Shown in pieces: positions 1 to 8,207 of a DNA stretch of 64,000 bases. How positions within the stretch are numbered: position 1 is the first letter of the stretch; every line of letters starts with the position of its first letter. Position numbers and translations under genes: made by a program. A model generated the notes under the pieces. The model worked only from the letters and a program-made list of their open reading frames with translations, made no database searches and had not been told where the DNA came from. The DNA is from Roseiarcus fermentans (GTDB lineage: Bacteria; Pseudomonadota; Alphaproteobacteria; Rhizobiales; Beijerinckiaceae), in the NCBI RefSeq assembly GCF_003315135.1, contig NZ_QNRK01000026.1:1-64000 (forward strand), in the 5' to 3' direction.

Positions 1-128
1 CCTCCGCCGGCAACCTCAAGGCGACCTGGACCCAGGCCACGCTGGTCGATTGGCCAAGGGCCGAAGGCCGGCCGTTCCTGCGCCGCGCCACCCAGATCAA
101 AACCATCTGGACCCCCTACGGCGAGTGA
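1..128 (+). CDS. C-terminal end of a probable aldehyde dehydrogenase (partial)
   Basis: Only the last 41 codons and the TGA stop lie inside the window, in the frame starting at base 3. The peptide ends in TQIKTIWTPYGE, which resembles the terminal strand of NAD(P)-dependent aldehyde dehydrogenases (TQVKxIWxPxGE-like tails). No catalytic Cys or nucleotide-binding region is available to test this. The stop is 32 bp before the next start on the same strand, so it is probably the upstream member of the sugar/hydroxy-acid catabolic operon. The family call is inferred from the tail alone. Confidence 0.4.
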   Translation, partial: SAGNLKATWTQATLVDWPRAEGRPFLRRATQIKTIWTPYGE

Positions 129-160
129 GGCGGTTTCGTCTCGAGGCGGAGAACGACGCG

Positions 161-934
161 ATGTATCTCAATCGGTTCAAACTGGACGGTCGGGTGGCGG
201 TGGTGACGGGGGGCGCGCAAGGGATCGGGCTCGCCTGCGTCGAGGCGCTGAGCGAGGCCGGAGCGTACGTCTATGTCGCCGACAAGAACCCTGCGGGCGC
301 CGAGTCGGCCCGGACGGCGATGGCGGGGAAGGGTTACCAGACCGGTTTCGTGGAGATGGACGTCACGGATTCCGGATCGGTCGACGCCGCTGCGCAATCC
401 GTGATGCGCGACAAGGGCCGCGTCGACGTCCTGGTCTGCAACGCCGGCATCGCCCGATCCGACATCCGCGCGGAAGACATGTCGAACGGCGACTGGCTCG
501 ACGTCATCGATGTCAATCTCAACGGCCTGTTCTGGTGCTGCCGGGCTTTTGGCCGGCCCATGCTGGCCGCGGGCCGCGGCTCGATCGTGAATATCGGCTC
601 GATGTCCGGCTCGATCGTCAACAAGCCGCAGCCGCAGGCGCAATACAACGCTTCCAAGGCCGGCGTTCATCACCTGACGAAGTCGCTCGCCGCGGAATGG
701 GCGGCCCGCGGAGTCCGGGTGAACGCGGTTGCGCCCACCTACATCAACACGCCGCTCCTCGCCTACGCCAAGCAGAACAAGCCGATGTTCGACGTATGGA
801 TCGATGGAACGCCCCTGTCGCGCGTGGGAGAGGTCGACGAGGTCGCTTCCGTCGTGCTGTTTCTCGCTTCCGATGCGGCGAGCCTGATGACCGGCGCCGT
901 CGTGGCCGTCGACGGGGGTTACACCGCCTGGTGA
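161..934 (+). CDS. SDR family NAD-dependent oxidoreductase
   Basis: This is a 257-residue classical short-chain dehydrogenase/reductase. The cofactor motif TGGAQGIG is at residues 16-23, the NAG motif at 94-96, and the catalytic YNASK has Tyr162 and Lys166, with a Ser near 147-149. Asp41 at the end of the second beta strand favours NAD over NADP. The C-terminus, TGAVVAVDGGYTAW, is typical of sugar-alcohol and sugar-acid dehydrogenases. The ATG at 161 was chosen because a purine-rich GAGGCGGAG lies just upstream; an earlier in-frame start at 50 would overlap the preceding gene. The neighbours (second SDR, BKACE, ribose-type ABC importer) suggest oxidation of an imported polyol or hydroxy acid, but the substrate cannot be named from sequence. 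Confidence 0.9.
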   Translation: MYLNRFKLDGRVAVVTGGAQGIGLACVEALSEAGAYVYVADKNPAGAESARTAMAGKGYQTGFVEMDVTDSGSVDAAAQSVMRDKGRVDVLVCNAGIARSDIRAEDMSNGDWLDVIDVNLNGLFWCCRAFGRPMLAAGRGSIVNIGSMSGSIVNKPQPQAQYNASKAGVHHLTKSLAAEWAARGVRVNAVAPTYINTPLLAYAKQNKPMFDVWIDGTPLSRVGEVDEVASVVLFLASDAASLMTGAVVAVDGGYTAW

Positions 935-1042
935 CGGGAGGCGGGCCGCGACGTCGGCAGGGTTCCGCGACCGGCCTCGTCATTCTCGTGGCGGTTCTGC
1001 GCATCGCCCGAGCGGTGAAGTCGGGGCGATGTCCCCGTGTGC

Positions 1043-1060
1043 GAAAGATCCATATCTTTC
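1043..1060. promoter_or_regulatory. Operator-like inverted repeat GAAAGAT-N4-ATCTTTC
   Basis: A perfect 7-bp inverted repeat with a 4-bp spacer lies 100 bp upstream of the second SDR gene, in the 225-bp gap after the first. It is AT-rich compared with its surroundings and symmetrical, as expected for a dimeric repressor or activator site. A second dyad follows immediately. Its regulator is unknown; the PucR-type regulator encoded at the end of the operon is one candidate. Confidence 0.4.
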
Positions 1061-1067
1061 CCAGCTG

Positions 1068-1086
1068 AATGGCGTTCCGAGCCATT
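1068..1086. promoter_or_regulatory. Second inverted repeat AATGGC-N7-GCCATT
   Basis: Perfect 6-bp arms flank a 7-bp spacer, 8 bp downstream of the GAAAGAT dyad and 74 bp before the next start codon. It could be a second operator half of a composite promoter or a small leader hairpin. The sequence alone does not decide between them. Confidence 0.3.
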
Positions 1087-1159
1087 CCATTCGCCATCCG
1101 CCCCGCGCTAGTGTCCGGCGTCAAGGCGCGAGTCGATTGCGCCTGAGGGAGAGACGTCC

Positions 1160-1957
1160 ATGTCCGAAGGGGCGACGCCGCGCGCCATCGTGGTGCGCGA
1201 TCTGCGCGTGCTGGTCACCGCCGGAGCGAGCGGGATCGGGCGGGCCATAGCCCAGGCTTTCGCCGCCGGCGGCGCCCATGTCCACATCACCGACGTCGAC
1301 GAGGCCGCGGTCGCCGACACGGTCTCGCAAATCCCGGGCCTTTCCGCCACGGCGGGGGACGCGTCCTCGCCGCAGGACGCCGATCGCGCCGCAGCCGACG
1401 TGGGCGCCCGCTTCGGCGGCCTCGACGTTCTCGTCAACAACGTCGGCGTCGCGGGCCCGACCGGCGTGATCGACAGCCTCTCGGACGGCGACGTCGAGCG
1501 CACGATCGACATCAACCTCAAGTCGCACTTCTACTTTCTGAACCGCTGCGTGCCGCTGCTGCGCGGCTCGACGCGCAACCCCGGCGTGGTGGCGATGAGC
1601 TCGGTCGCCGGTCGCCTCGGCTACGGCAATCGAACGCCCTACGCCGCGACCAAATGGGCGATCGTCGGCCTCGTCAAGTCGCTCGCGGTCGAGCTCGGCC
1701 CCGACGGCGTCCGCGCCAACGCCATCCTGCCCGGCGTGGTCGAGGGCCCGCGCATGGACCGGGTGATCGCCGCGCGCGCCGCCGCCGAGGGGGCCGGCTT
1801 CGACGCGGTGCGCGACTCCTACCTCGGCAAGATCTCGCTGCGCCGCATGGTCCAGGCGGAGGACGTCGCCAACCTCGCCCTGTTCCTGTCCTCCGATCTC
1901 GCCCGCAACATCACCGGCCAGGCCATCAGCGTCGACGGCAATGTCGAATATCTTTGA
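1160..1957 (+). CDS. SDR family oxidoreductase
   Basis: This is a 265-residue short-chain dehydrogenase with TAGASGIG at residues 20-27, Asp45 after the second strand (NAD preference), NNVG at 93-96 and the catalytic pair Tyr161/Lys165 in YAATK. GAGGGAGAG precedes the ATG. The 3' end overlaps the BKACE gene by 17 bp, indicating translational coupling. Overlap with a beta-keto acid cleavage enzyme suggests that this SDR makes the beta-keto acid that BKACE consumes. That order of steps is inference. Confidence 0.9.
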   Translation: MSEGATPRAIVVRDLRVLVTAGASGIGRAIAQAFAAGGAHVHITDVDEAAVADTVSQIPGLSATAGDASSPQDADRAAADVGARFGGLDVLVNNVGVAGPTGVIDSLSDGDVERTIDINLKSHFYFLNRCVPLLRGSTRNPGVVAMSSVAGRLGYGNRTPYAATKWAIVGLVKSLAVELGPDGVRANAILPGVVEGPRMDRVIAARAAAEGAGFDAVRDSYLGKISLRRMVQAEDVANLALFLSSDLARNITGQAISVDGNVEYL

Positions 1958-2927
1958 CATCGCGCAGGGCGACCGGCGGCCTACGCAGGGACGGCGCAAG
2001 GTCGTCATCACCTGCGCGGTGACCGGGTCGGCGCACACGCCGTCGATGTCCGAATACCTGCCGGTGACGCCGGCCCAGATCGCCGCGCAGGCGATCGAGG
2101 CGGCCCGCGCCGGCGCCGCCGTCCTGCATCTCCACGCGCGCAACCCCGACGGCAGCCCGACGCCCGATCCCGCCGTCTTCCGCGAATTCGTGCCCCAGAT
2201 CGCCGCCGAGACCGACGCCATCCTCAATTTCACCACCGGCGGCGGCGGCGCGCCGATGACGCTCGAGGAGCGGCTCGCCTATCCGCTCAAGGCGCGGCCG
2301 GAATTGTGCTCGCTCAACATGGGCTCGATGAATTTCGCCTTCCACAAGGCGGCGCGCGGCGTCGTCGGCTGGAAGCACGCCTGGGAGAAACCCTACGTCG
2401 AGGGCTCCGACGACCGGGTGTTCAAGAACACCTTCCGCGACATCAAGGCCATCCTGGGCGAACTCGGCGATCAGCGCGGGGCGCGCTTCGAGTTCGAGTG
2501 CTACGATGTCGGGCATCTGCACAATCTCGCGCATTGCGTAGAGGAGGGCCTGGTCAGGGGCCCCCTGTTCATCCAGTGCGCGCTCGGCGTTCTCGGCGGC
2601 CTCGGGCCGGAGCCCGAGAGCCTGTTCCTGATGCGCAGCGCCGCCGACCGCCTGTTCGGCCGGCGCAACTACGAATTCTCCGTGCTCGGCGCCGGCCGTC
2701 ACCAGATGTCGCTGGTGACGATGGGCGCGATCATGGGCGGCCATGTCCGGGTCGGGCTCGAAGACAGCCTGTTCCTGAGCCGCGGCCTGCTCGCGCCCTC
2801 CTGCGCCGCGCAGGTTCTCAAGATCCGCAGGATCCTCGAGGAGTTGTCGCTCGACATCGCCACCCCGGCCGAGGCGCGCGAGATCCTGCAGACGAAGGGC
2901 GCCGACAAGGTGAACTTCCATGACTGA
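1941..2927 (+). CDS. BKACE family beta-keto acid cleavage enzyme (DUF849)
   Basis: The 328-residue protein has the layout of DUF849/BKACE enzymes, zinc-dependent TIM barrels that condense a beta-keto acid with acetyl-CoA to give acetoacetate and a new acyl-CoA. The opening strand (VVITCAVTGSAHTPSMS) and the zinc ligands His63 and His65 in LHLHARNPDG are visible, as is the conserved EFECYDVGHLHN segment. Known members act on 3-keto-5-aminohexanoate (kce) and dehydrocarnitine; substrate cannot be read from sequence. It overlaps the upstream SDR by 17 bp and the downstream permease by 8 bp. Finding it inside a ribose-type importer operon is unusual. Confidence 0.9.
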   Translation: MSNIFDIAQGDRRPTQGRRKVVITCAVTGSAHTPSMSEYLPVTPAQIAAQAIEAARAGAAVLHLHARNPDGSPTPDPAVFREFVPQIAAETDAILNFTTGGGGAPMTLEERLAYPLKARPELCSLNMGSMNFAFHKAARGVVGWKHAWEKPYVEGSDDRVFKNTFRDIKAILGELGDQRGARFEFECYDVGHLHNLAHCVEEGLVRGPLFIQCALGVLGGLGPEPESLFLMRSAADRLFGRRNYEFSVLGAGRHQMSLVTMGAIMGGHVRVGLEDSLFLSRGLLAPSCAAQVLKIRRILEELSLDIATPAEAREILQTKGADKVNFHD

Positions 2928-3936
2928 CGCGACCGCCAACGCAGCCGTTCCGATGGGGCGCAAGGCCCGGCGCAGCCTGCTCGAGCCGATCGTGCTCGGC
3001 GTCGCGCTGGCGCTGATCGTCCTGTTCTCGACGACCATCCCCGGCTTCGCCAGCCTCGGCAACCTCTCCGTCATCCTGTCCAACTCGACGTCGCTGGTGA
3101 TCCTGGCTTGCGGAATGGCGGTCGTGGTCATCTCCCGCGGCCTCGACCTGTCGCAGATCGCGGCGATGGTGGCCGGCGCCACGACCTTCAGCACGCTGAT
3201 CAACGCCGGCCTTCCCGCGGCGGCGGCGCTCGCCCTCGCGGTCCTGGCGATGGCGCTGATCGGCTTCGTCAACGGCTGGCTGATCGCCTTCGTCGAGATC
3301 CCCGCCATGCTGGCGACCCTGGCGACCGCCATGTTCATGACCGGCCTGTTCCGCTTCGGCGTGCTGCGCGGCGACTACCTCCTGATCCTGCCCAAGTCGA
3401 ACCCCGCGGTCGTGTTCTTCAAGTCCGACCTCCTGCCGGGACTGACCGCCCCGGTCGCGCTGATGATCGTGGCGCTGGTCGTGACGGGACTGGTCCTGCG
3501 CTTTTCCACCACCGGGCGCATCATCTACGGCATGGGCGACAATTTCCAGGCGGCGCGGCTGTCCGGCCTGCCGGTGCGCAACACCATCGTCTTCGTCTAC
3601 GTCTATTCGGCGCTCGCGGCGCTGCTCGCCGGGCTGGTGATCGCGTCGGCGAGCGGGACGGTCGATTTTCGCATCGTCACCAACGGCAGCCTGCTGTTCG
3701 AAGTGATCCTGGTGGTCGTGCTCGGCGGCATTCCGCTGCGCGGCGGACGCGGCGGCGTGCGCAACCTGCTCGTCGGCGCCGCGCTGATCGCGGTGCTGCG
3801 CAACGGCATGACGCTCTACGACTTCAGCACCCAGACCCAGGACATGCTCAAGGGCGTCATCCTGATGGCGGCGATTTTCGTCGACAATTATCTCAACCCG
3901 AGAGACGCAGAGACCGATACCGCCGGCGATCTGTGA
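2920..3936 (+). CDS. ABC transporter permease, ribose/sugar (RbsC) type
   Basis: The 338-residue inner-membrane protein is highly hydrophobic, with about eight to ten membrane segments starting near residue 23. It carries the BPD_transp_2 hallmarks: VVISRGLDLSQIAAMVAG near the first third and the EAA-like GRIIYGMGDNFQAARLSG loop that contacts the ATPase. It overlaps the BKACE gene and is followed by the binding protein. It probably pairs with the second permease, which is fused to a propeller domain, to form the channel. Confidence 0.93.
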   Translation: MTDATANAAVPMGRKARRSLLEPIVLGVALALIVLFSTTIPGFASLGNLSVILSNSTSLVILACGMAVVVISRGLDLSQIAAMVAGATTFSTLINAGLPAAAALALAVLAMALIGFVNGWLIAFVEIPAMLATLATAMFMTGLFRFGVLRGDYLLILPKSNPAVVFFKSDLLPGLTAPVALMIVALVVTGLVLRFSTTGRIIYGMGDNFQAARLSGLPVRNTIVFVYVYSALAALLAGLVIASASGTVDFRIVTNGSLLFEVILVVVLGGIPLRGGRGGVRNLLVGAALIAVLRNGMTLYDFSTQTQDMLKGVILMAAIFVDNYLNPRDAETDTAGDL

Positions 3937-3966
3937 ATCATGTTGGGCGCACCAGGGAGGAAACCG

Positions 3967-4977
3967 ATGTCGAATACCGGAAGAAACAGGCTGATGGGGA
4001 CGATTGCCGCCTTCGCGCTCGGCGCCTGCGTGGCGCTCGGCGCGACGGCCGCGGCGCGGGCGGACGCCGCCAGCGACATGGCCGGCAAGAAGGTGATCTT
4101 CGTGCCGATTTCCATGGGCATCACCCTCACCGAAGGCTGGGCGCGCCGGATGCGCGAGCATGCCGCGACCCACGGCTACAGCTTCGACGTCCGCGACGCC
4201 GCCTTCAACACGGGCGCGATGTCCGAACTGCTCGCCAAGGCGATCAGCGAGAAACCCGACGTCCTGGTGGTGCACAACCCGACGGTGCAGCTGCTCGCCC
4301 GCCAGATCAAGCAGGCACAGGCCGCCGGCATCAAGGTGCTGCAGATCAACCTCCAGTCCAATCAGCCTTCCAACGCCTTCGTCGGCGCCAACTGGACCCG
4401 CATCGGCACGGAGATCGCTCAGGACATCGTCAAGGAATGCGGCGCCGGCAGCGGCAAGTCGGGCAAGGTCGCGATCATTCCCGGCCAGCTCACCGCAGCC
4501 GACAGCGTGATGATGAACGAGGCGGCGTTCAAGGTGTTCAAGGACCATCCGGAGATCAAGGTGGTGTCGAACCAGGCCTCGGACTGGGAGCCGGAGAAGG
4601 CGCGCCAGATCACCGCGACGGTGTTGCAGCAGAACCCGGACCTGTGCGCGATCTTCGGCCACTGGGACGTCCACACGATCGGCGCCGGCAACGCGGTCAA
4701 GGACGCCGGCCTGTCGGGCAAGGTGCTCGTCTACGCCACCGGCGGCGGCGAGCAGGGCGAGGCGTGCAAGGCGATCGAGAACGGGACGCTCTCGGCCGAA
4801 TGGAGCTATGACGCCGACGGCCAGGGGCGGGACGCCGGCACGATGATCGACCTTCTGCTGCAGGGCGCCGCCGCTCCGGGCGGCGCGATGCTGATCGCGG
4901 AATCGCCGCTCAAGGTGATCAAGGCCGGTCCCGACTACGATCCGAGCCTGTGCTGGAAGATGCCGCCCAAGAAGTAA
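3967..4977 (+). CDS. Periplasmic sugar-binding protein of the ABC importer
   Basis: This is a 336-residue substrate-binding protein of the periplasmic-binding-protein 4 (ribose/LacI-like) fold. A signal peptide with a hydrophobic core at about residues 9-30 ends near AAARADA. The mature part begins KKVIFVPISMGITLTEGW and later has PDVLVVHNPT and TGGGEQGE, typical of this fold. The ATG at 3967 is preferred over one at 3940 because AGGGAGG sits six bases upstream and the signal peptide then begins normally. It captures the operon's substrate in the periplasm. A strong hairpin follows the stop codon. Confidence 0.93.
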   Translation: MSNTGRNRLMGTIAAFALGACVALGATAAARADAASDMAGKKVIFVPISMGITLTEGWARRMREHAATHGYSFDVRDAAFNTGAMSELLAKAISEKPDVLVVHNPTVQLLARQIKQAQAAGIKVLQINLQSNQPSNAFVGANWTRIGTEIAQDIVKECGAGSGKSGKVAIIPGQLTAADSVMMNEAAFKVFKDHPEIKVVSNQASDWEPEKARQITATVLQQNPDLCAIFGHWDVHTIGAGNAVKDAGLSGKVLVYATGGGEQGEACKAIENGTLSAEWSYDADGQGRDAGTMIDLLLQGAAAPGGAMLIAESPLKVIKAGPDYDPSLCWKMPPKK

Positions 4978-4985
4978 CCCCCACG

Positions 4986-5013
4986 CGCAGGGCCCCTGAC
5001 CAGGGGTCCTGCG
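4986..5013 (+). promoter_or_regulatory. Intercistronic hairpin after the binding-protein gene
   Basis: A 12-bp stem (one G-T wobble) with a GACC loop forms between the binding-protein stop and the next start: arm GCAGGGCCCCT pairs with AGGGGTCCTGC. No T-run follows, so it is not a classical terminator. In ABC operons such hairpins protect the upstream binding-protein mRNA and lower downstream expression; that role is inferred here. Confidence 0.55.
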
Positions 5014-5034
5014 TCCCTCCCGGAGATTTGCGCC

Positions 5035-7170
5035 TTGTCGGCCCAGTTCGAGTTCGCGGCGGCGCCGAAGGCGCGCACGCCTTATTTCGTCGTCTCCCCG
5101 CGGCGCGTTCTCTCGGAAATCCTGTCCAAGGGATGGGTCGAGAGCACCGTGCCGTTCGTCGCGTTCCTGTGCGTGATCTTCGGCGTCGGGCTGACCAGCC
5201 ACGGCTATTTCACCATCGACAATCTGCGTAATCTGGCGCTCTACGGGTCGGACGGCGGGCTCGTCGTCCTGGCGCTGTTCGTGGTCGTCGCCGCCGGCGG
5301 CATCGACCTGTCGGTCGGCTCCAATTTCGCCATGTCGGCGTTCGCCGCCCTCTATTGCTTCCATGTGCTGAACCTGCCCGTCCCCATCGTGCTGGCGGCG
5401 AGCCTCGCCTCCGGCGCGGCGGTCGGCGTGGTCAACGGGGCGCTCGCCGGGCTCGCCGGCTGCGGCGCGCTGCTGACGACGCTCGGGACCATGATCACGG
5501 TGCGCGGCGTCTACACGCTCGCCTCGCAAGGGCAGCTGGTCGCCATTTCCTCGAGCGCCCGGACCGACGAGGTCTGGGACTGGATCGGCTCGGAGCGGGT
5601 CCTGGGCGTTCCGGTCAACTTCTGGGCGCTCATTCTGGTGGCCGTCGCCGTGCTGGTGATGTTCCGCCAGTCCCGCTTCGGCTGGCACGTTCTGGCGGTC
5701 GGCGGCAACCGCAAGGCGGCGCGGCACGGCGGCATCCGGGTCAAGGCCACGATCTTCCTGGCCTACACGCTCGGCGGCGTGATCGTCGGCCTCGCCGGGT
5801 TCCTCTACGCCGCGCGCGAGAACGCCGTCGCCTCGGACACCGGCGTCGGCATGGAGTTCTTCGCCCTCACCGCGCTGGTGGTCGGGCTCGGCGGTTTCGT
5901 CCCCGGCCGCGGCTCGACGGTTGCGGTGCTGATCGGCTTCGCCACCATCTACATCCTCAACAACGCCCTCCTCAACGCCGGCCTGCGCGGCGATTTCGTC
6001 CAGCTCGCCATGGGCGCGATCCTGATCGTGATCCTGTCGATCGACACCAAGTTCAGGAAGCACAAGCACCGTCTGCTGGCCTCGACCTACGTCGACCCGG
6101 TCGCCTTCGAGGTCGACGCGGTCGCCGGGGCGAAAGGCCTGCTGCCGGGCGAGATCGCGGCCAAGCTCGCCGGCGCCGACATTCTCGCCGCCGGGCTGAT
6201 CGACGGCCCGGAGGACGTGATCCTCGACGCCGACGACCATCTCTTTTGCGGGACGCGCGACGGGCGTCTCGTCCGCATCGCGGCGCCCGGCTACGACGAG
6301 GTCGAGACCTTCGCCCAGATCGGCGGGCGGCCGCTCGGGCTGGCGCTCGACCGCGAGGGCCGCATCCTCGTCTGCGTCGCCGGCATGGGCCTCGTGCGCG
6401 TCGACCGGCAGCGCCAGGTCGAGCTCCTGACCGACCAGACCCAGCGCAGCCTGTTCACCATCCAGGACGACACGACCATCCGGATGGCCGACGACCTCGA
6501 TGTCGCCCCGGACGGGACGATCTATTTCTCCGACGCGACCAAGCGCTACGACATCGAGAGCTGGGGGCTCGACCTGCTCGAAGGCCGGCCGAACGGCCGC
6601 CTGCTGAGCTGGGACCCGAAGACGCGCAAGACCCGCACGGTGTGCGACAATCTGGTGTTCCCGAACGGCGTCTGCCTGACCCACGACGGTCGCCACCTGC
6701 TGGTCGCGAGCACGTGGACCTGCTCCCTGCTGATCTTCGATCTCGCCGACATGCGGGCCGGGCCGCGGGTGTTCGTTCACGGCCTGCCCGGCTATCCCGA
6801 CAACGTCAACCGCGCTTCCGACGGCGGCTACTGGATCGCGCTCGCCGGCATGCGCAATCCGGTGACCGATCTCGCCATGCGCTTTCCGGGCGTGCGCCGC
6901 CGCATGACGCGCGCGGTCGCGCCGACCCACTGGCTGTTCGGCAACCTCAACATCGGCGGCGTCCTCAAGATCGACGCCGCCGGCCGGGTCGTCGACGCCT
7001 ACTGGGACGAACCGGGCGGCCCGCTCTACATGATCACCTCGATGCGGGAGCATAAAGGGGCGCTCTATCTCGGCGGCGTCACCAACAACAAGATCGGCCG
7101 CATCCGGCTGGCGGCGGCCGACCCGTCCTGGACGGGACCGGCCAGCTACTGGGGAAAGGCCGAGCGGTGA
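5035..7170 (+). CDS. ABC permease fused to SMP-30/strictosidine-synthase-like propeller
   Basis: The 711-residue protein has two parts. Residues 1-342 are an RbsC-type permease with about eight membrane segments, including AAGGIDLSVGSNFAMSA near 86-102 and the ATPase-contacting GWHVLAVGGNRKAARHGG loop. After a basic linker (KFRKHKHR, 339-346), residues 370-711 are a six-bladed propeller-like domain beginning GLIDGPEDVILDADDHLF and containing DDLDVAPDGTIYFSDAT, PNGVCLTHDG and GLPGYPDNVNRASDGGYW, typical of the strictosidine synthase/lactonase superfamily. The start is TTG with GGAG upstream. Permease topology probably puts the propeller in the cytoplasm, where it could open an imported lactone. 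The stop overlaps the next GTG. Confidence 0.9.
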   Translation: MSAQFEFAAAPKARTPYFVVSPRRVLSEILSKGWVESTVPFVAFLCVIFGVGLTSHGYFTIDNLRNLALYGSDGGLVVLALFVVVAAGGIDLSVGSNFAMSAFAALYCFHVLNLPVPIVLAASLASGAAVGVVNGALAGLAGCGALLTTLGTMITVRGVYTLASQGQLVAISSSARTDEVWDWIGSERVLGVPVNFWALILVAVAVLVMFRQSRFGWHVLAVGGNRKAARHGGIRVKATIFLAYTLGGVIVGLAGFLYAARENAVASDTGVGMEFFALTALVVGLGGFVPGRGSTVAVLIGFATIYILNNALLNAGLRGDFVQLAMGAILIVILSIDTKFRKHKHRLLASTYVDPVAFEVDAVAGAKGLLPGEIAAKLAGADILAAGLIDGPEDVILDADDHLFCGTRDGRLVRIAAPGYDEVETFAQIGGRPLGLALDREGRILVCVAGMGLVRVDRQRQVELLTDQTQRSLFTIQDDTTIRMADDLDVAPDGTIYFSDATKRYDIESWGLDLLEGRPNGRLLSWDPKTRKTRTVCDNLVFPNGVCLTHDGRHLLVASTWTCSLLIFDLADMRAGPRVFVHGLPGYPDNVNRASDGGYWIALAGMRNPVTDLAMRFPGVRRRMTRAVAPTHWLFGNLNIGGVLKIDAAGRVVDAYWDEPGGPLYMITSMREHKGALYLGGVTNNKIGRIRLAAADPSWTGPASYWGKAER

Positions 7171-8207
7171 GACTGTGGCGTGACAGGCGGAAGTCGCCGT
7201 CGATGACGCTCGAGGGCGTGCTCGGGCCGAACAACCGGCTCGAGGAGGCGCGAGGGGTCCCAGTCGAAGCGCCCGAGGCGGTCTCGGTCGGCGCCGACGG
7301 GCGGCTGCTCTTCTCCTCGGGCGCCGCGGTGTTCGCACTGCGGAAATGGGGCGAGGCGCCGCAGGCCTTCGCCCAATTCGAGCGGCCGGTCACGGCGCTG
7401 TGCAGCAGCCCTGGCGGCCTCGTCGCGGTCGGGACGCTCGGCGGCGCGCTGCGGGTGTGCGACGAGTCCGGCCTGACCGTGAAAGGGTGGGCGGCGCCCG
7501 AGCTCGCGGCCGTGGCCGACGCGCTGTTCCTGTCCGAAGACGAGCTTGCCGTGGTCGACCACGGCTATACCGCCGACGAGCCGCTGCTCTCGGTCGCGCC
7601 CTGGGACGATGCGGCGCGCGGAAAGCTGGTGGCGCTCCGGCGCGACGGCGCGCCGCGCGTCCTCGCGGGCGGACTCCACTGCCCGATGGGCCTCGCCCGC
7701 GACGGCGGCGGGGCGCTGATCGTCACGGAATTCGAGCGCGCCCGGATCGTCGACTCCTCCGGCGAGACGCGCCAGGCCGGCTATCCCGGCTATCTCGGCA
7801 GGCTGCGCAAGACCGCGTCCGGCTACCTGATGACGTGCCTCTCGCGGCGCGACCCGCTGGTCGAGTTCCTCAAGACGGAAAAGGGCTTCGTCGACGCGAT
7901 GAAGGCGACCATCCCGCCGCGCTACTGGATCGGACCGCGCATCCACCCGGAATTCAGCCCCGACTTTCCGATCGAACTCGGGGCGACGCGGCTGTTCGGC
8001 GCGATCAAACCGTGGGCGCCGTCCTTCTCCTACGGGCTGGTGATCGAACTCAGCGACGCGCTCATGCCGGTCGGCTCGGCGCATTCGCGCGCCGACGGGC
8101 GCCGCCACGCCGTTTCCGACGCCGTCGTCTGGAACGGGGACCTCGTCGCCGTCAGCAAGGCGAGCGGGGAACTCCTGAACCTCGGTCCCACAGGAGCCCC
8201 GGCATGA
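7167..8207 (+). CDS. SMP-30/strictosidine-synthase-like beta-propeller protein
   Basis: The 346-residue soluble protein starts at a GTG overlapping the previous stop (GTGA) and ends in ATGA with the ATPase gene, so it is coupled on both sides. Repeated short strand motifs such as SVGADGRLLFSSGAAVFAL and GLHCPMGLARDGGGALIVTEFERARI indicate a propeller related to the C-terminal half of the upstream fusion. No signal peptide is seen, so it is likely cytoplasmic. It may be a lactonase or an accessory esterase; catalytic residues cannot be assigned with confidence. Confidence 0.8.
   Translation: MRLWRDRRKSPSMTLEGVLGPNNRLEEARGVPVEAPEAVSVGADGRLLFSSGAAVFALRKWGEAPQAFAQFERPVTALCSSPGGLVAVGTLGGALRVCDESGLTVKGWAAPELAAVADALFLSEDELAVVDHGYTADEPLLSVAPWDDAARGKLVALRRDGAPRVLAGGLHCPMGLARDGGGALIVTEFERARIVDSSGETRQAGYPGYLGRLRKTASGYLMTCLSRRDPLVEFLKTEKGFVDAMKATIPPRYWIGPRIHPEFSPDFPIELGATRLFGAIKPWAPSFSYGLVIELSDALMPVGSAHSRADGRRHAVSDAVVWNGDLVAVSKASGELLNLGPTGAPA

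Noticed and set aside
2818-7338. A 1506-codon leftward open frame across the importer genes
   Set aside because: It is antisense to five well-supported genes, rich in Arg/His/Asp from GC-rich antisense codons, and has no recognisable domain.
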